From Planctomycetota bacterium (lineage in GTDB: Bacteria; Planctomycetota; UBA1135; GCA-002686595): a stretch of DNA of 5,838 nucleotides. Made by a program: the position numbers and the translations under genes. Below the pieces are notes generated by a model. That model did not search any database and was not told the origin of the DNA. It was given only the letters and a program-made list of their open reading frames with translations. Position 1 is the first letter of the stretch. The number at the start of each line of letters is the position of its first letter. The stretch lies in NCBI GenBank assembly GCA_013140785.1, contig JABFRZ010000113.1, positions 1-5,838 on the forward strand, given 5' to 3'. Shown piece after piece: positions 1 through 5,419 of the stretch.

Positions 1-124
1 GTCAGCTCCGGCCGTCCGCCGACAGCCAAGCGAAGAAGCCGTCGGGTAAGCCGGATGCGGGAAACCCGCACGTCCGGTTTGACGAGGGGGACGGTCACGA
101 CCGCGTGGCCGTCCCTACTCTCCC
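1..124 (+). mobile_element. 3' end of a group II intron (domains V and VI), truncated by the window edge
   Basis: This is the 3' terminal part of a self-splicing retroelement. Domain V is at 48-80: an AAGCC start with the AGC catalytic triad at 49-51, an outer stem, and a GCGGG/CCCGC inner stem capped by a short A-rich loop. It is 33 nt long, one less than the usual 34. Domain VI is at 84-120: GAGGGGGACGG (84-94) pairs along its whole length with 109-120, leaving A117 as the single bulged base, which is the branch-point position. The intron's 3' splice site would be expected about 7 nt after the bulge, near 124. The sequence there reads CTCTCCC, not the usual ending in A-pyrimidine, so the boundary is uncertain or damaged. 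Bases 1-47 would be domain IV or the tail of the intron-encoded reverse transcriptase gene; no stop or domain there is convincing. The intron's subclass cannot be told from this piece. Confidence 0.85.
48..120 (+). ncRNA. Group II intron catalytic domain V and branch-point domain VI
   Basis: These two adjacent hairpins form the catalytic and branching core of the intron RNA. Domain V carries the AGC triad and a CGGA/TCCG stem flanking a two-base bulge region. Domain VI is an 11-bp stem, with one G-T pair, interrupted only by A117. The pairing was worked out base by base by eye, and the perfect domain VI stem with its lone bulged A is strong evidence that the 3' part of the ribozyme is intact. 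No folding programme was run. Confidence 0.85.
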
Positions 125-173
125 GCCTCCGCGGTGCGTTTTTGGGCGTGAGCAACTAGGATTCGCGGCGCGC

Positions 174-2984
174 ATGCCGGACGTCGAGGGGGATAAGGGT
201 GGTTCGCCGTCGTTCTTCCACAGGAAGGGCGCGGAGGCGCGTCCGCAGCCGGCGCCGGGGTTGGCGGTGGGGAAGGTGGTCGGTGACTTCAGGCTAGTGG
301 CGCTGCTCGGTCAGGGCGGGATGGGGCAGGTGTGGGAGGCGGAGCAGGTCGCGTTGCAGCGGCGCGTGGCGGTGAAGTTCGTGCGGCCGGAGCGGGTGAC
401 GGCGCACCAGCTGGAGCTGTTCGCGCGCGAGGCGCGGGCGGGGGGAAGGCTGAGCCATCCGGGCATCGTGTCCGTGTACGGGCACGGCACGTCCGACGAT
501 CTCGCGTGGATCGCGATGGAGCTGGTGGGCGGTGCGTGGACGCTTAAGGACTTCCTGGACGAGGCGACGCGCGCGAGCGAGCTGCCGGCGGGCTACGACC
601 GGCACGTGGCGCGCTTCGTGGCGGAGATCGCGGAGGCATTGGCGGCGGCGCACGCGGCGAACGTGATCCACCGCGACGTGAAGCCGCAGAACGTGCTGAT
701 CACGGCGGACGACCATCCGAAGGTGACGGACTTCGGTCTGGCGCGCATCACGGACGAGGCGGCGCTGTCGGTGACGGGCGACTTCGCGGGCACGTACCTG
801 TACATGAGCCCCGAGCAGGCGATGGCGAAGCGCATGGGGCTCGACCATCGCACGGACGTGTTCTCGCTCGGCGTCGTGCTGTACGAGCTCTTGGCGCTGC
901 GGCGTCCGTTCGAGGGTGACACGAGCGCGCAGGTGGCCGAGCAGATCGTCACGAAGGATCCGCCCGACCCGCGCATGCTGCGCTCGAAGATCCCGCGGGA
1001 TCTCGCGGTGATCGCGCTGCACGCGCTGGAGAAGGAGCGCACCAAGCGCTACGCGACGATGCAGGAGTTCGCGGCCGACCTCGGGCGGTATCTCGCGGGC
1101 GAGCCGATTCAGGCGACGCCTCCGACGCGCCTGGACCGCGCGGTCAAGTGGGTGAAGCGCAACCCGGGCAAGAGCTCGGCGGCGGCGATCGTGGCGGTGA
1201 CGTTCACGGTGATCGCATTGCTGCTCGTGGCGAACGTGCGCACGAACCGGGCGCTGACGAACGAAAGAGCCAATCTGGCCAACGCCAACACCGAGCTGGC
1301 GGCGACGGCCCAGCGCGAGAAGGCGGCCGCCGAGCTTGCCAAGGAGAACGAGCAACGCGCGGACCGCGAGGCGGATGCTGCGACGAAGAAGGCGGGCGAG
1401 GTGCTGCGTCTCTCGGCGTTGCAGGACCTGGAGGACCTGCTCTCGAATGCGGACAAGCTGTGGCCGGCGTACCCGGAGAACATCTCGGCCTACGAGTCGT
1501 GGATCGAGGAAGCTCGCAAGCGTGTGGCGGAGCTTCCGCAGCACCGCTCGAAGCGCGCGGAGCTGCGCTCGAAGGCGTTGCCGCAGTCGGCGGAAGAGCG
1601 GCGCGCGGAGCGGGAGAGCCACCCGGACTACCTGCGTTGGGTGGCGCTGGAGGGCGAGCTCACGAAGGCAAGCGAGGCCGCCGTGGCTGCCACGAGCGAC
1701 GAGTCGATCCGCGCGGCGGACGAGAAGCTGGTGGCGCTGGAGGAAGAGCGCAACCGCCTGGACGCGCGTCTCGACGAGCGTCGCGACTGGCGGTTCCCGG
1801 AGTCGGAGCGCGAGGCGCGCTGGTGGAACAACCAGTTGACGAAGCTGATCGCGGGCCTGGAGGAGCTGGAGCTTGGTCTGCTGGCGGAGGCCGCCGTTTC
1901 TGCCGAACACGGCTGGAGCGTTCCGAAGCGTCTTTCCTTCGCGCGCTCGATGGCGAGCGGCTTCGGTGCGGGTGGCGCGTACGAGCGGGCGTGGTCGAGC
2001 GTGCTGGCGGCGATGCGCAGCGCCTATCCCGGGCTGGAGTTGACGCCCGAGCTCGGGCTCTTGCCGATCGGCCGCGACCCGGAGAGCGGCCTGTGGGAGT
2101 TTGCACACTTGCAGACGGGGGAACCGGCGGAGCGCGGAGCGGACGGGAGGCTCGTCTTGGAGGAAGGAACGGGGATCGTCTTCGTGCTGCTGCCAGGCGG
2201 TACGTTCCAGATGGGCGTACAGAAGAGCGACCCGAACGGGCCGAACTACGACGCGCAGGCGGAGAGCGACGAAGGCCCGGTTCACGCGGTGACGCTGACG
2301 CCGTTCTTCCTGTCGAAGTACGAGCTGACGCAGGGTCAGTGGCAACGATTCGTGGGCGGGAATCCGAGCCGGTATGGCCCGCACGACTACGAGACGAGCT
2401 GGAATCGCTCCGGTCGCAAGATGGACCTGTTGCACCCGGTGGAGCTGGTGAGCTGGACGACGTGCATGGAGGTGCTGGCACGGCTCGGGCTCGATCTTCC
2501 GACGGAGAGTCAGTGGGAGTATGGTTCTCGCGGAGGAACGACGAGCGCTTGGTGGACGGGGAGCGCGAAGGAGTCGCTGGTGGGCGCTGGGAACGTGGCG
2601 GACACGTTCGGCAAGAAGAACGGTGGTCCAGCGAGCTGGGTGTACGAGGAGTGGTTGGACGACGGCAACACGGTGCATGCTCGGGTGGGGAGCTACACGG
2701 CGAATGCGTTCGGCCTGCACGACGTGGTGGGCAACGTGTGGGAGTGGTGCCGAGACGTGTACGGCGGCTACGAGAATCCGGTGCGTGCAGGGGATGGAGA
2801 GCGCGAAGTGGAAGGCTCTTCGCGCCGCGTCTACCGCGGCGGCAGCTTCGCCCACGCCGCCTCTGACGCGCGCTCGGCGAACCGCTACTACGACACGCCC
2901 GAGTACGCCGTCAGCCTCCTCGGGCTGCGCCTCGCCAGGACATCGCGACTTGCTCCTACCACTTCACCCCCGTCGGATCGGTGA
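174..2984 (+). CDS. Transmembrane Ser/Thr protein kinase fused to a C-terminal FGE/SUMF1-like domain
   Basis: This 936-aa protein is a Hanks-type Ser/Thr kinase with a sensory or ligand-binding tail. The kinase domain spans about residues 39-307 and has every catalytic element: glycine loop GQGGMG (46-51), VAVK lysine 68, helix-C Glu 86, HRDVKPQN (166-173), DFG (186-188), SPE (212-214) and the structural Asp 228. It is followed by a membrane segment (about 336-355), a charged Ala/Glu/Arg-rich helical stalk (about 357-540) and an FGE-sulfatase domain (about 662-923) with GGTFQMG, LPTESQWEYGSRGG, VGNVWEW and YRGGSF. Known FGE enzymes use two cysteines just after RGGSF; none is present here, so the domain probably binds ligand instead of making formylglycine. 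The ATG at 174 was chosen because the only upstream in-frame start, GTG at 105, lies inside intron domain VI; AGGA at 158-161 is a weak, distant ribosome site. The substrate and signal are unknown. The last 36 FGE codons resemble a DGR variable region. Confidence 0.93.
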   Translation: MPDVEGDKGGSPSFFHRKGAEARPQPAPGLAVGKVVGDFRLVALLGQGGMGQVWEAEQVALQRRVAVKFVRPERVTAHQLELFAREARAGGRLSHPGIVSVYGHGTSDDLAWIAMELVGGAWTLKDFLDEATRASELPAGYDRHVARFVAEIAEALAAAHAANVIHRDVKPQNVLITADDHPKVTDFGLARITDEAALSVTGDFAGTYLYMSPEQAMAKRMGLDHRTDVFSLGVVLYELLALRRPFEGDTSAQVAEQIVTKDPPDPRMLRSKIPRDLAVIALHALEKERTKRYATMQEFAADLGRYLAGEPIQATPPTRLDRAVKWVKRNPGKSSAAAIVAVTFTVIALLLVANVRTNRALTNERANLANANTELAATAQREKAAAELAKENEQRADREADAATKKAGEVLRLSALQDLEDLLSNADKLWPAYPENISAYESWIEEARKRVAELPQHRSKRAELRSKALPQSAEERRAERESHPDYLRWVALEGELTKASEAAVAATSDESIRAADEKLVALEEERNRLDARLDERRDWRFPESEREARWWNNQLTKLIAGLEELELGLLAEAAVSAEHGWSVPKRLSFARSMASGFGAGGAYERAWSSVLAAMRSAYPGLELTPELGLLPIGRDPESGLWEFAHLQTGEPAERGADGRLVLEEGTGIVFVLLPGGTFQMGVQKSDPNGPNYDAQAESDEGPVHAVTLTPFFLSKYELTQGQWQRFVGGNPSRYGPHDYETSWNRSGRKMDLLHPVELVSWTTCMEVLARLGLDLPTESQWEYGSRGGTTSAWWTGSAKESLVGAGNVADTFGKKNGGPASWVYEEWLDDGNTVHARVGSYTANAFGLHDVVGNVWEWCRDVYGGYENPVRAGDGEREVEGSSRRVYRGGSFAHAASDARSANRYYDTPEYAVSLLGLRLARTSRLAPTTSPPSDR
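2829..2936 (+). repeat. DGR-like variable region (VR candidate) at the 3' end of the kinase-FGE gene
   Basis: These 36 codons (VYRGGSF to GLRLA) align without gaps to 3370-3477. At positions where the downstream copy has Asn or Asp codons, this copy has Tyr, His, Asp, Ser, Leu, Ala, Val and Asn. In 10 of 11 such codons the change is confined to adenine positions. I count mismatches at 11 of 20 template adenines against 22 of 88 other positions. In FGE-fold DGR targets this segment forms the ligand-binding face. Enrichment at adenines supports a DGR origin. The many other differences show that the copy at 3370-3477 was not the direct recent donor. Confidence 0.5.
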
Positions 2985-3020
2985 AGAGCCCGGCATAGGC
3001 GCCCCCGCAGCGGCCGTGCG

Positions 3021-3116
3021 AGTACGGTGTCGGCGCAACTTCTCGACGATCCGCCCTGCGCTCCGCGTTTGCCTACGCTCAGGCGGATCGTTGGGAAGTT
3101 GCTCCGACTCCGTACT
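3021..3116 (-). repeat. Palindromic repeat unit 1 (~96 bp, reverse orientation)
   Basis: The left arm (3021-3055) and right arm (3082-3116) are inverted copies matching at 31 of 35 positions, separated by a spacer of about 26 bp. The arms differ from each other in a consistent way: one carries GAGTCGG and TTCCCAAC, the other GTGTCGG and TTCTCGAC. The unit therefore has a direction, and this copy is reversed relative to unit 2. The right arm (3081-3116) is a perfect 36-of-36 inverted match to 3274-3309. As RNA it would form a long hairpin. It looks like a dispersed REP- or MITE-type element. No transposase is linked to it and the family is not recognised. Confidence 0.8.
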
Positions 3117-3273
3117 CCGCCATCAGCTCCCGCACGAGAGCAGCCACCCGCCCGGCATAGCCATGCTCGTTCATGCATGCCTGATCGACGGCCCGCGTCC
3201 TCCCGATCCACCAATCCCCGTCGCGTTCACGAACTCGCGTGACAAGTCGGATCACGTCGTTCCCGTCCGAGGA
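3079..3273 (-). pseudogene. C-terminal gene relic, possibly of a glycosyltransferase
   Basis: On the minus strand, 3273 down to 3117 reads as a protein-like stretch of about 50 residues (from DGNDVIRLVTRV through ERDGDWWIGRTRAVDQA to RELMAEYGV). It continues into palindromic unit 1 and stops at TGA 3079-3081. Its balanced composition (Trp, His, Asn, Met, Tyr) differs from the Arg/Ser/Pro-rich shadow translations nearby. The pattern of acidic or basic helix, then E-H-x-Y-x-x-R-V, then a closing Leu-rich helix resembles the extreme C-terminus of CgeB-like or GT-B glycosyltransferases, but this is only a resemblance. Everything upstream is replaced by palindromic unit 2 and the TR-like sequence, so no start or catalytic part exists. 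It appears to be a gene tail left between the two repeats. Confidence 0.35.
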
Positions 3274-3371
3274 AGTACGGAGTCGGAGCAACTTCCCAAC
3301 GATCCGCCTGGCGGCAAGGCGTTCTCTTCGGCTCGGGCGGATCGTCGAGAGGTTGCTCCGACACCGCACGT
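3274..3371 (+). repeat. Palindromic repeat unit 2 (~98 bp, forward orientation)
   Basis: The left arm (3274-3308) pairs with the right arm (3336-3371) with about five mismatches around a spacer of about 27 bp. Its left arm is identical in inverted orientation to the right arm of unit 1 (36 of 36). Its right arm matches the inverted left arm of unit 1 at about 30 of 33. Units 1 and 2 together therefore form a 351-bp inverted-repeat structure around a 157-bp centre (3117-3273). The unit ends exactly where the TR-like sequence begins at 3370. Confidence 0.8.
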
Positions 3372-3477
3372 CAACCGCGGCGGCGGCTTCGACAACGGGG
3401 CCGCGAACGCGCGCTCGGGCAATCGCAACGCGAACTCGCCTGCGAACCGCGACAACGCGAACGGGCTCCGCTGCGCC
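3370..3477 (+). repeat. DGR template-repeat-like sequence (AAC-rich, FGE C-terminus coding pattern)
   Basis: Read in the frame starting at 3370, this stretch spells the end of an FGE domain: VNRGGGFDNG, AANARSGNRNANSP and ANRDNANGLRCA. There are nine Asn and two Asp codons in 36, almost all AAC or GAC, and every one of the 20 adenines lies in those 11 codons. This is the hallmark of a DGR template repeat, where AAC codons are mutated through adenine-specific reverse transcription. It aligns without gaps to 2829-2936 in the kinase gene. It has no start codon or upstream FGE sequence, being preceded directly by palindromic unit 2. No DGR reverse transcriptase or Avd gene is in the window. The alternatives are a decayed 3' end of a second FGE gene, or a TR separated from its retroelement. 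The similarity is certain; the TR role is inferred. Confidence 0.55.
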
Positions 3478-3570
3478 AATGCGTCTCCTCGCCAGATCGC
3501 GCGGGTACGATCCAGTGGGATCCTCCCGCGCGCCGTGCACCTTGACGCCCAGAGCCGTCTCCCGCGCCGG

Positions 3571-3649
3571 GGTTCCTCCGGCCGAAGAGGACCGACCCGG
3601 CGGTGTGGTAGGTCCCCGCGACCGAAGCCCCCGCCGGGTCTTTCCGTCT
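3571..3649 (+). terminator. Two back-to-back hairpins with a short T-tract (terminator-like or structured RNA)
   Basis: Hairpin one pairs GGTTCCTC (3571-3578) with GAGGACC (3587-3593), with one bulged T and loop CGGCCGAA. Hairpin two begins at the next base: GACCCGGCGG (3594-3603) is a perfect 10-bp match to CCGCCGGGTC (3631-3640). Its 27-nt loop contains a further GGTC/GACC stem (3611-3614 with 3620-3623). TTTCCGTCT follows, a weak T-tract for a Rho-independent terminator. Lying about 90 bp after the TR-like sequence, it could end the TR transcript or be part of that RNA's fold. Confidence 0.45.
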
Positions 3650-3769
3650 AGCGGCCTGTCGGAGTAGTCCCTGCTGCGGCTTCGCGCTCTGCGCCCTGAC
3701 GACCAGCAGGTGGTCGCGACTTCCGCCACGCGGCTCGCCTGGTTGCCAGGCCGGTCGTGGGGTGCGAAC

Positions 3770-4006
3770 ATGCTCGCGGTCATGGCCGACTGGATCACAT
3801 GCGACCCGGAGCTGCTGGGCGGGAAGCCCTGCGTGCGGGGCACGCGGCTCAGCGTCGAGTTCCTGCTCGAGCTCGTGGCCGGGGGAGCAGCACCCAAGGA
3901 CATCCTGGCCGCCTATCCGCAGCTCTCCGCTGAAGCCCTCGCAGCGGCTTTTCGGTACGCAGCCGAGTCGATGAAGAACGAGGTGGTCTGGGACATCCCA
4001 GCGTGA
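3770..4006 (+). CDS. DUF433 family small protein, probable antitoxin
   Basis: This 78-aa protein belongs to the DUF433 family, small predicted helix-turn-helix proteins usually paired with DUF5615 PIN-like proteins. The N-terminal signature is clear: D-P-E-L-L-G-G-K-P-C-V-R-G-T-R (residues 12-26), followed by the DNA-binding-like helices and the PQLSAEALAAAFRYAAES helix (about 50-68). I chose ATG 3770 because GTGGGG (3757-3762) sits seven bases before it; ATG 3782 (MADW) is equally compatible with family length but has no ribosome site. Its stop overlaps the GTG of the next gene by four bases, so the two are probably translationally coupled. By analogy with such pairs it would neutralise the downstream protein and repress the operon. 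That role is not shown by the sequence. Confidence 0.85.
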   Translation: MLAVMADWITCDPELLGGKPCVRGTRLSVEFLLELVAGGAAPKDILAAYPQLSAEALAAAFRYAAESMKNEVVWDIPA

Positions 4007-4392
4007 GCCTATTCGAGCTCGCGCTCCTCGCCGACGAGAACCTCCATCCCGAAGTCGTCCGAAGCCTGGTCGAACGCGAGGTGGACATCGTGTCGGCCGC
4101 CCAGGTCGGGCTCTCTGGCGCGGGCGACGTGGCCATCCTGAGACGGGCTGTTGCCGAGAAGCGCGTGGTCGTCACGCACGACCGGGACTTCGGGACCCTG
4201 GCCATCCGAGCGGGTGAACCCTTCTTCGGAATCGTGTACCTCAGACCAGGCGACATCTCCCCGGCCCGGGTGCTCGCCATGCTCGAAGCGATCCACGCTT
4301 CGAAGGCCGGACTGGCCCCGCCTTTCCTCGTGGTCGCCCACCGACGAAGGAACACTGTGCGGATCCGGGTGCGCTCGCCGGCGGGGCACTGA
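4003..4392 (+). CDS. DUF5615 PIN-like (Mut7-C type) protein, probable RNase toxin
   Basis: This 129-aa protein is of the DUF5615 family, a PIN-like nuclease fold related to the Mut7-C domain. The acidic residues expected of the active site are present: ADEN with Asp11 and Glu12, Asp42 in GAGDVAIL, and THDRDFG with Asp60 and Asp62. The length is typical for the family. It starts at GTG 4003, sharing GTGA with the stop of the DUF433 gene, which fixes the start and implies co-expression. Family members are predicted metal-dependent RNases acting as toxins. The target RNA is unknown, and since all acidic residues are kept it is probably functional. Nothing in the sequence distinguishes a toxin from a housekeeping PIN protein, beyond its partner. 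Confidence 0.85.
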   Translation: MSLFELALLADENLHPEVVRSLVEREVDIVSAAQVGLSGAGDVAILRRAVAEKRVVVTHDRDFGTLAIRAGEPFFGIVYLRPGDISPARVLAMLEAIHASKAGLAPPFLVVAHRRRNTVRIRVRSPAGH

Positions 4393-4416
4393 TCGTGGTC
4401 GGCCTCGACGCGGCGG

Positions 4417-4630
4417 GCGACCCATGGCGGAGCCGAGCTCGACCTCCTGGTCGTGCGCGGCGCGACCCGGCTCGGGTTCGAGTTCAAGCGCACGCTGGCG
4501 CCCAAGGTCACGCCCTCGATGCGAGTGGCCCGCGATCGTCTATTCTGGCGAGCGCACGTTCCCGCTCGCCCCCGGGATCCGCGCGCTCCCCTTGAAGTGC
4601 CTCGAACAGGACTTGCAGCCGCTGCGCTAG
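4417..4630 (+). pseudogene. Remnant of a DUF4143-type AAA ATPase C-terminus, frameshifted
   Basis: Starting in frame about 24 bases after the DUF5615 stop, 4417-4530 encodes ATHGGAELDLLVVRG...GFEFKRTLAPKVTPSMRVA. This matches the conserved C-terminal nuclease-like motif (H-x-G-x-E-x-D-L-L ... E-F-K) of DUF4143 ATPases. The homology then resumes in the next frame at about 4532 with AIVYSGERTFPLAPGIRALPLK and ends at TAG 4628-4630. Family members normally have roughly ten more residues between these two parts, so a small deletion with a frameshift near 4530 is the simplest explanation. The ATPase domain and start codon are absent. No intact product is expected. The motif identification is from memory of the family. 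Confidence 0.7.
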
Positions 4631-4648
4631 AGACGCGGCCGTGCTCCC

Positions 4649-5419
4649 ATGCGCATCGCCACCTGGAACGTCAACTCGGTTCGCGCGCGGCTCGCGCGGC
4701 TCGAGGCCTGGCTCGCGGAGGCTCGGCCGGACGTGGTGCTGTTGCAGGAGACGAAGTGCCAGGACGAGCAGTTCCCGCGCGAGCCGCTGGAGGAGCTCGG
4801 CTACCAGATCGCCAGCTTTGGGCAGAAGACCTACAACGGTGTCGCGATCCTGGCGCGCCAGCGCATCGAGGGCGTCGAGCTGGGCCTCGGTGACGAGCGC
4901 TTCGACGCCGAGGCGCGCGTGATCAGCGCGCAGGTCGGGGAGTACCTCGTGGCCTCGGTCTACGCCATCAACGGCCAGGAGGTCGGGCAGCCGCGCTATC
5001 ACGACAAGCTGGCCTGGTACGCGAGCCTGCGCGCGCGTCTGGCCGAGCGCTTCCCGCTGTCCGAGAAGGTCGTGATCGGCGGCGACCTCAACGTCACGCG
5101 CGACGACCTCGACGTGTACGACCCGCGCGCCTGGCACGAGAAGATCCTGTGCTCGACGAGCGAGCGCGCGGCGCTCGGAGCGGTGCTCGAGCTCGGCTAC
5201 GCGGATGGCCTGCGCCACTTCCATCCCGCGGGCGGCGTCTACACCTGGTGGGACTTCCGCACGCGTGCCTTCGAACGCGGCAACAAGGGTCTGCGCATCG
5301 ATTACCTGTTGCTGTCGCCGCCGGCGCTCGCGACGTGCAACGCGGTCGAGGTCGATCTCGACGCGCGCCGTGGGGCCAAGCCCAGCGACCACGCGCCGGT
5401 GGTCGCGACGCTCGCGTGA
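4649..5419 (+). CDS. xth: Exonuclease III (AP endonuclease, ExoA/Xth family)
   Basis: This 256-aa cytoplasmic DNA repair enzyme cleaves abasic sites and trims 3' blocked ends in base excision repair. All catalytic motifs of the endonuclease/exonuclease/phosphatase fold are present: N7 in TWNVNSVRAR, E34 in LLQETK, N63 in YNGVAI, Y105 and N108 in VYAINGQEV (usually VYxPNG, so Pro is replaced), D146 and N148 in GGDLNV, W200-W201-D202, D218 in LRIDYLL, and D247-H248 in SDHAPV. The length is normal for the family. It starts at ATG 4649, where family homology begins (MRIATWN); no strong ribosome site precedes it. The stop overlaps the next gene's GTG by four bases, so the pair is probably one operon. 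Confidence 0.95.
   Translation: MRIATWNVNSVRARLARLEAWLAEARPDVVLLQETKCQDEQFPREPLEELGYQIASFGQKTYNGVAILARQRIEGVELGLGDERFDAEARVISAQVGEYLVASVYAINGQEVGQPRYHDKLAWYASLRARLAERFPLSEKVVIGGDLNVTRDDLDVYDPRAWHEKILCSTSERAALGAVLELGYADGLRHFHPAGGVYTWWDFRTRAFERGNKGLRIDYLLLSPPALATCNAVEVDLDARRGAKPSDHAPVVATLA

Larger units (their letters stand above)
2985..3769. other. 785-bp gene-free, repeat-rich interval
   Basis: No intact gene is supported here on either strand. The long open frames reflect the high G+C content and run through palindromic repeats. The interval contains, in order, a palindromic unit, a minus-strand gene relic, a second palindromic unit in inverted orientation, the TR-like 108-bp sequence and two adjacent hairpins; each has its own entry. 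Bases 2985-3020, 3478-3570 and 3650-3769 hold nothing I can assign beyond a GTGGGG ribosome-site candidate at 3757-3762. No convincing promoter was seen. Confidence 0.7.

Noticed and set aside
105..173. Longer kinase start at GTG 105
   Set aside because: This codon lies in the loop of intron domain VI and the extra 23 residues come from ribozyme sequence; ATG 174 is the first start outside the intron.
294..2855. An 853-codon open frame on the minus strand
   Set aside because: It is antisense to the kinase, Arg/His/Leu-rich and without any domain, as expected from high G+C third positions of the real gene.
2829..2936. The kinase's FGE domain as an active formylglycine-generating enzyme
   Set aside because: The cysteine pair required for catalysis is absent after YRGGSF.
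3021..3371. A CRISPR array
   Set aside because: Only two repeat units in opposite orientation, with no regular spacers and no cas genes.
2829..3477. The TR-like sequence as the current donor for the kinase variable region
   Set aside because: About a quarter of the non-adenine positions differ, whereas an active DGR pair differs almost only at adenines.
2521..3651. A plus-strand frame spanning the kinase end and the whole repeat region
   Set aside because: It is out of frame with the FGE domain and then runs through palindromes; only the TR-like part has meaning, and no start codon serves it.
3670..3710. A CCTGCTG/CAGCAGG inverted repeat near an insertion-sequence-like CCTGTCGGAGTA string
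   Set aside because: Seven base pairs around a 27-nt loop is weak, and there is no matching partner end, transposase or target duplication in the window.
3710..3769. Upstream GTG start for the DUF433 protein
   Set aside because: The added residues match nothing in the family and have no ribosome site, while 3770 has GTGGGG at good spacing.
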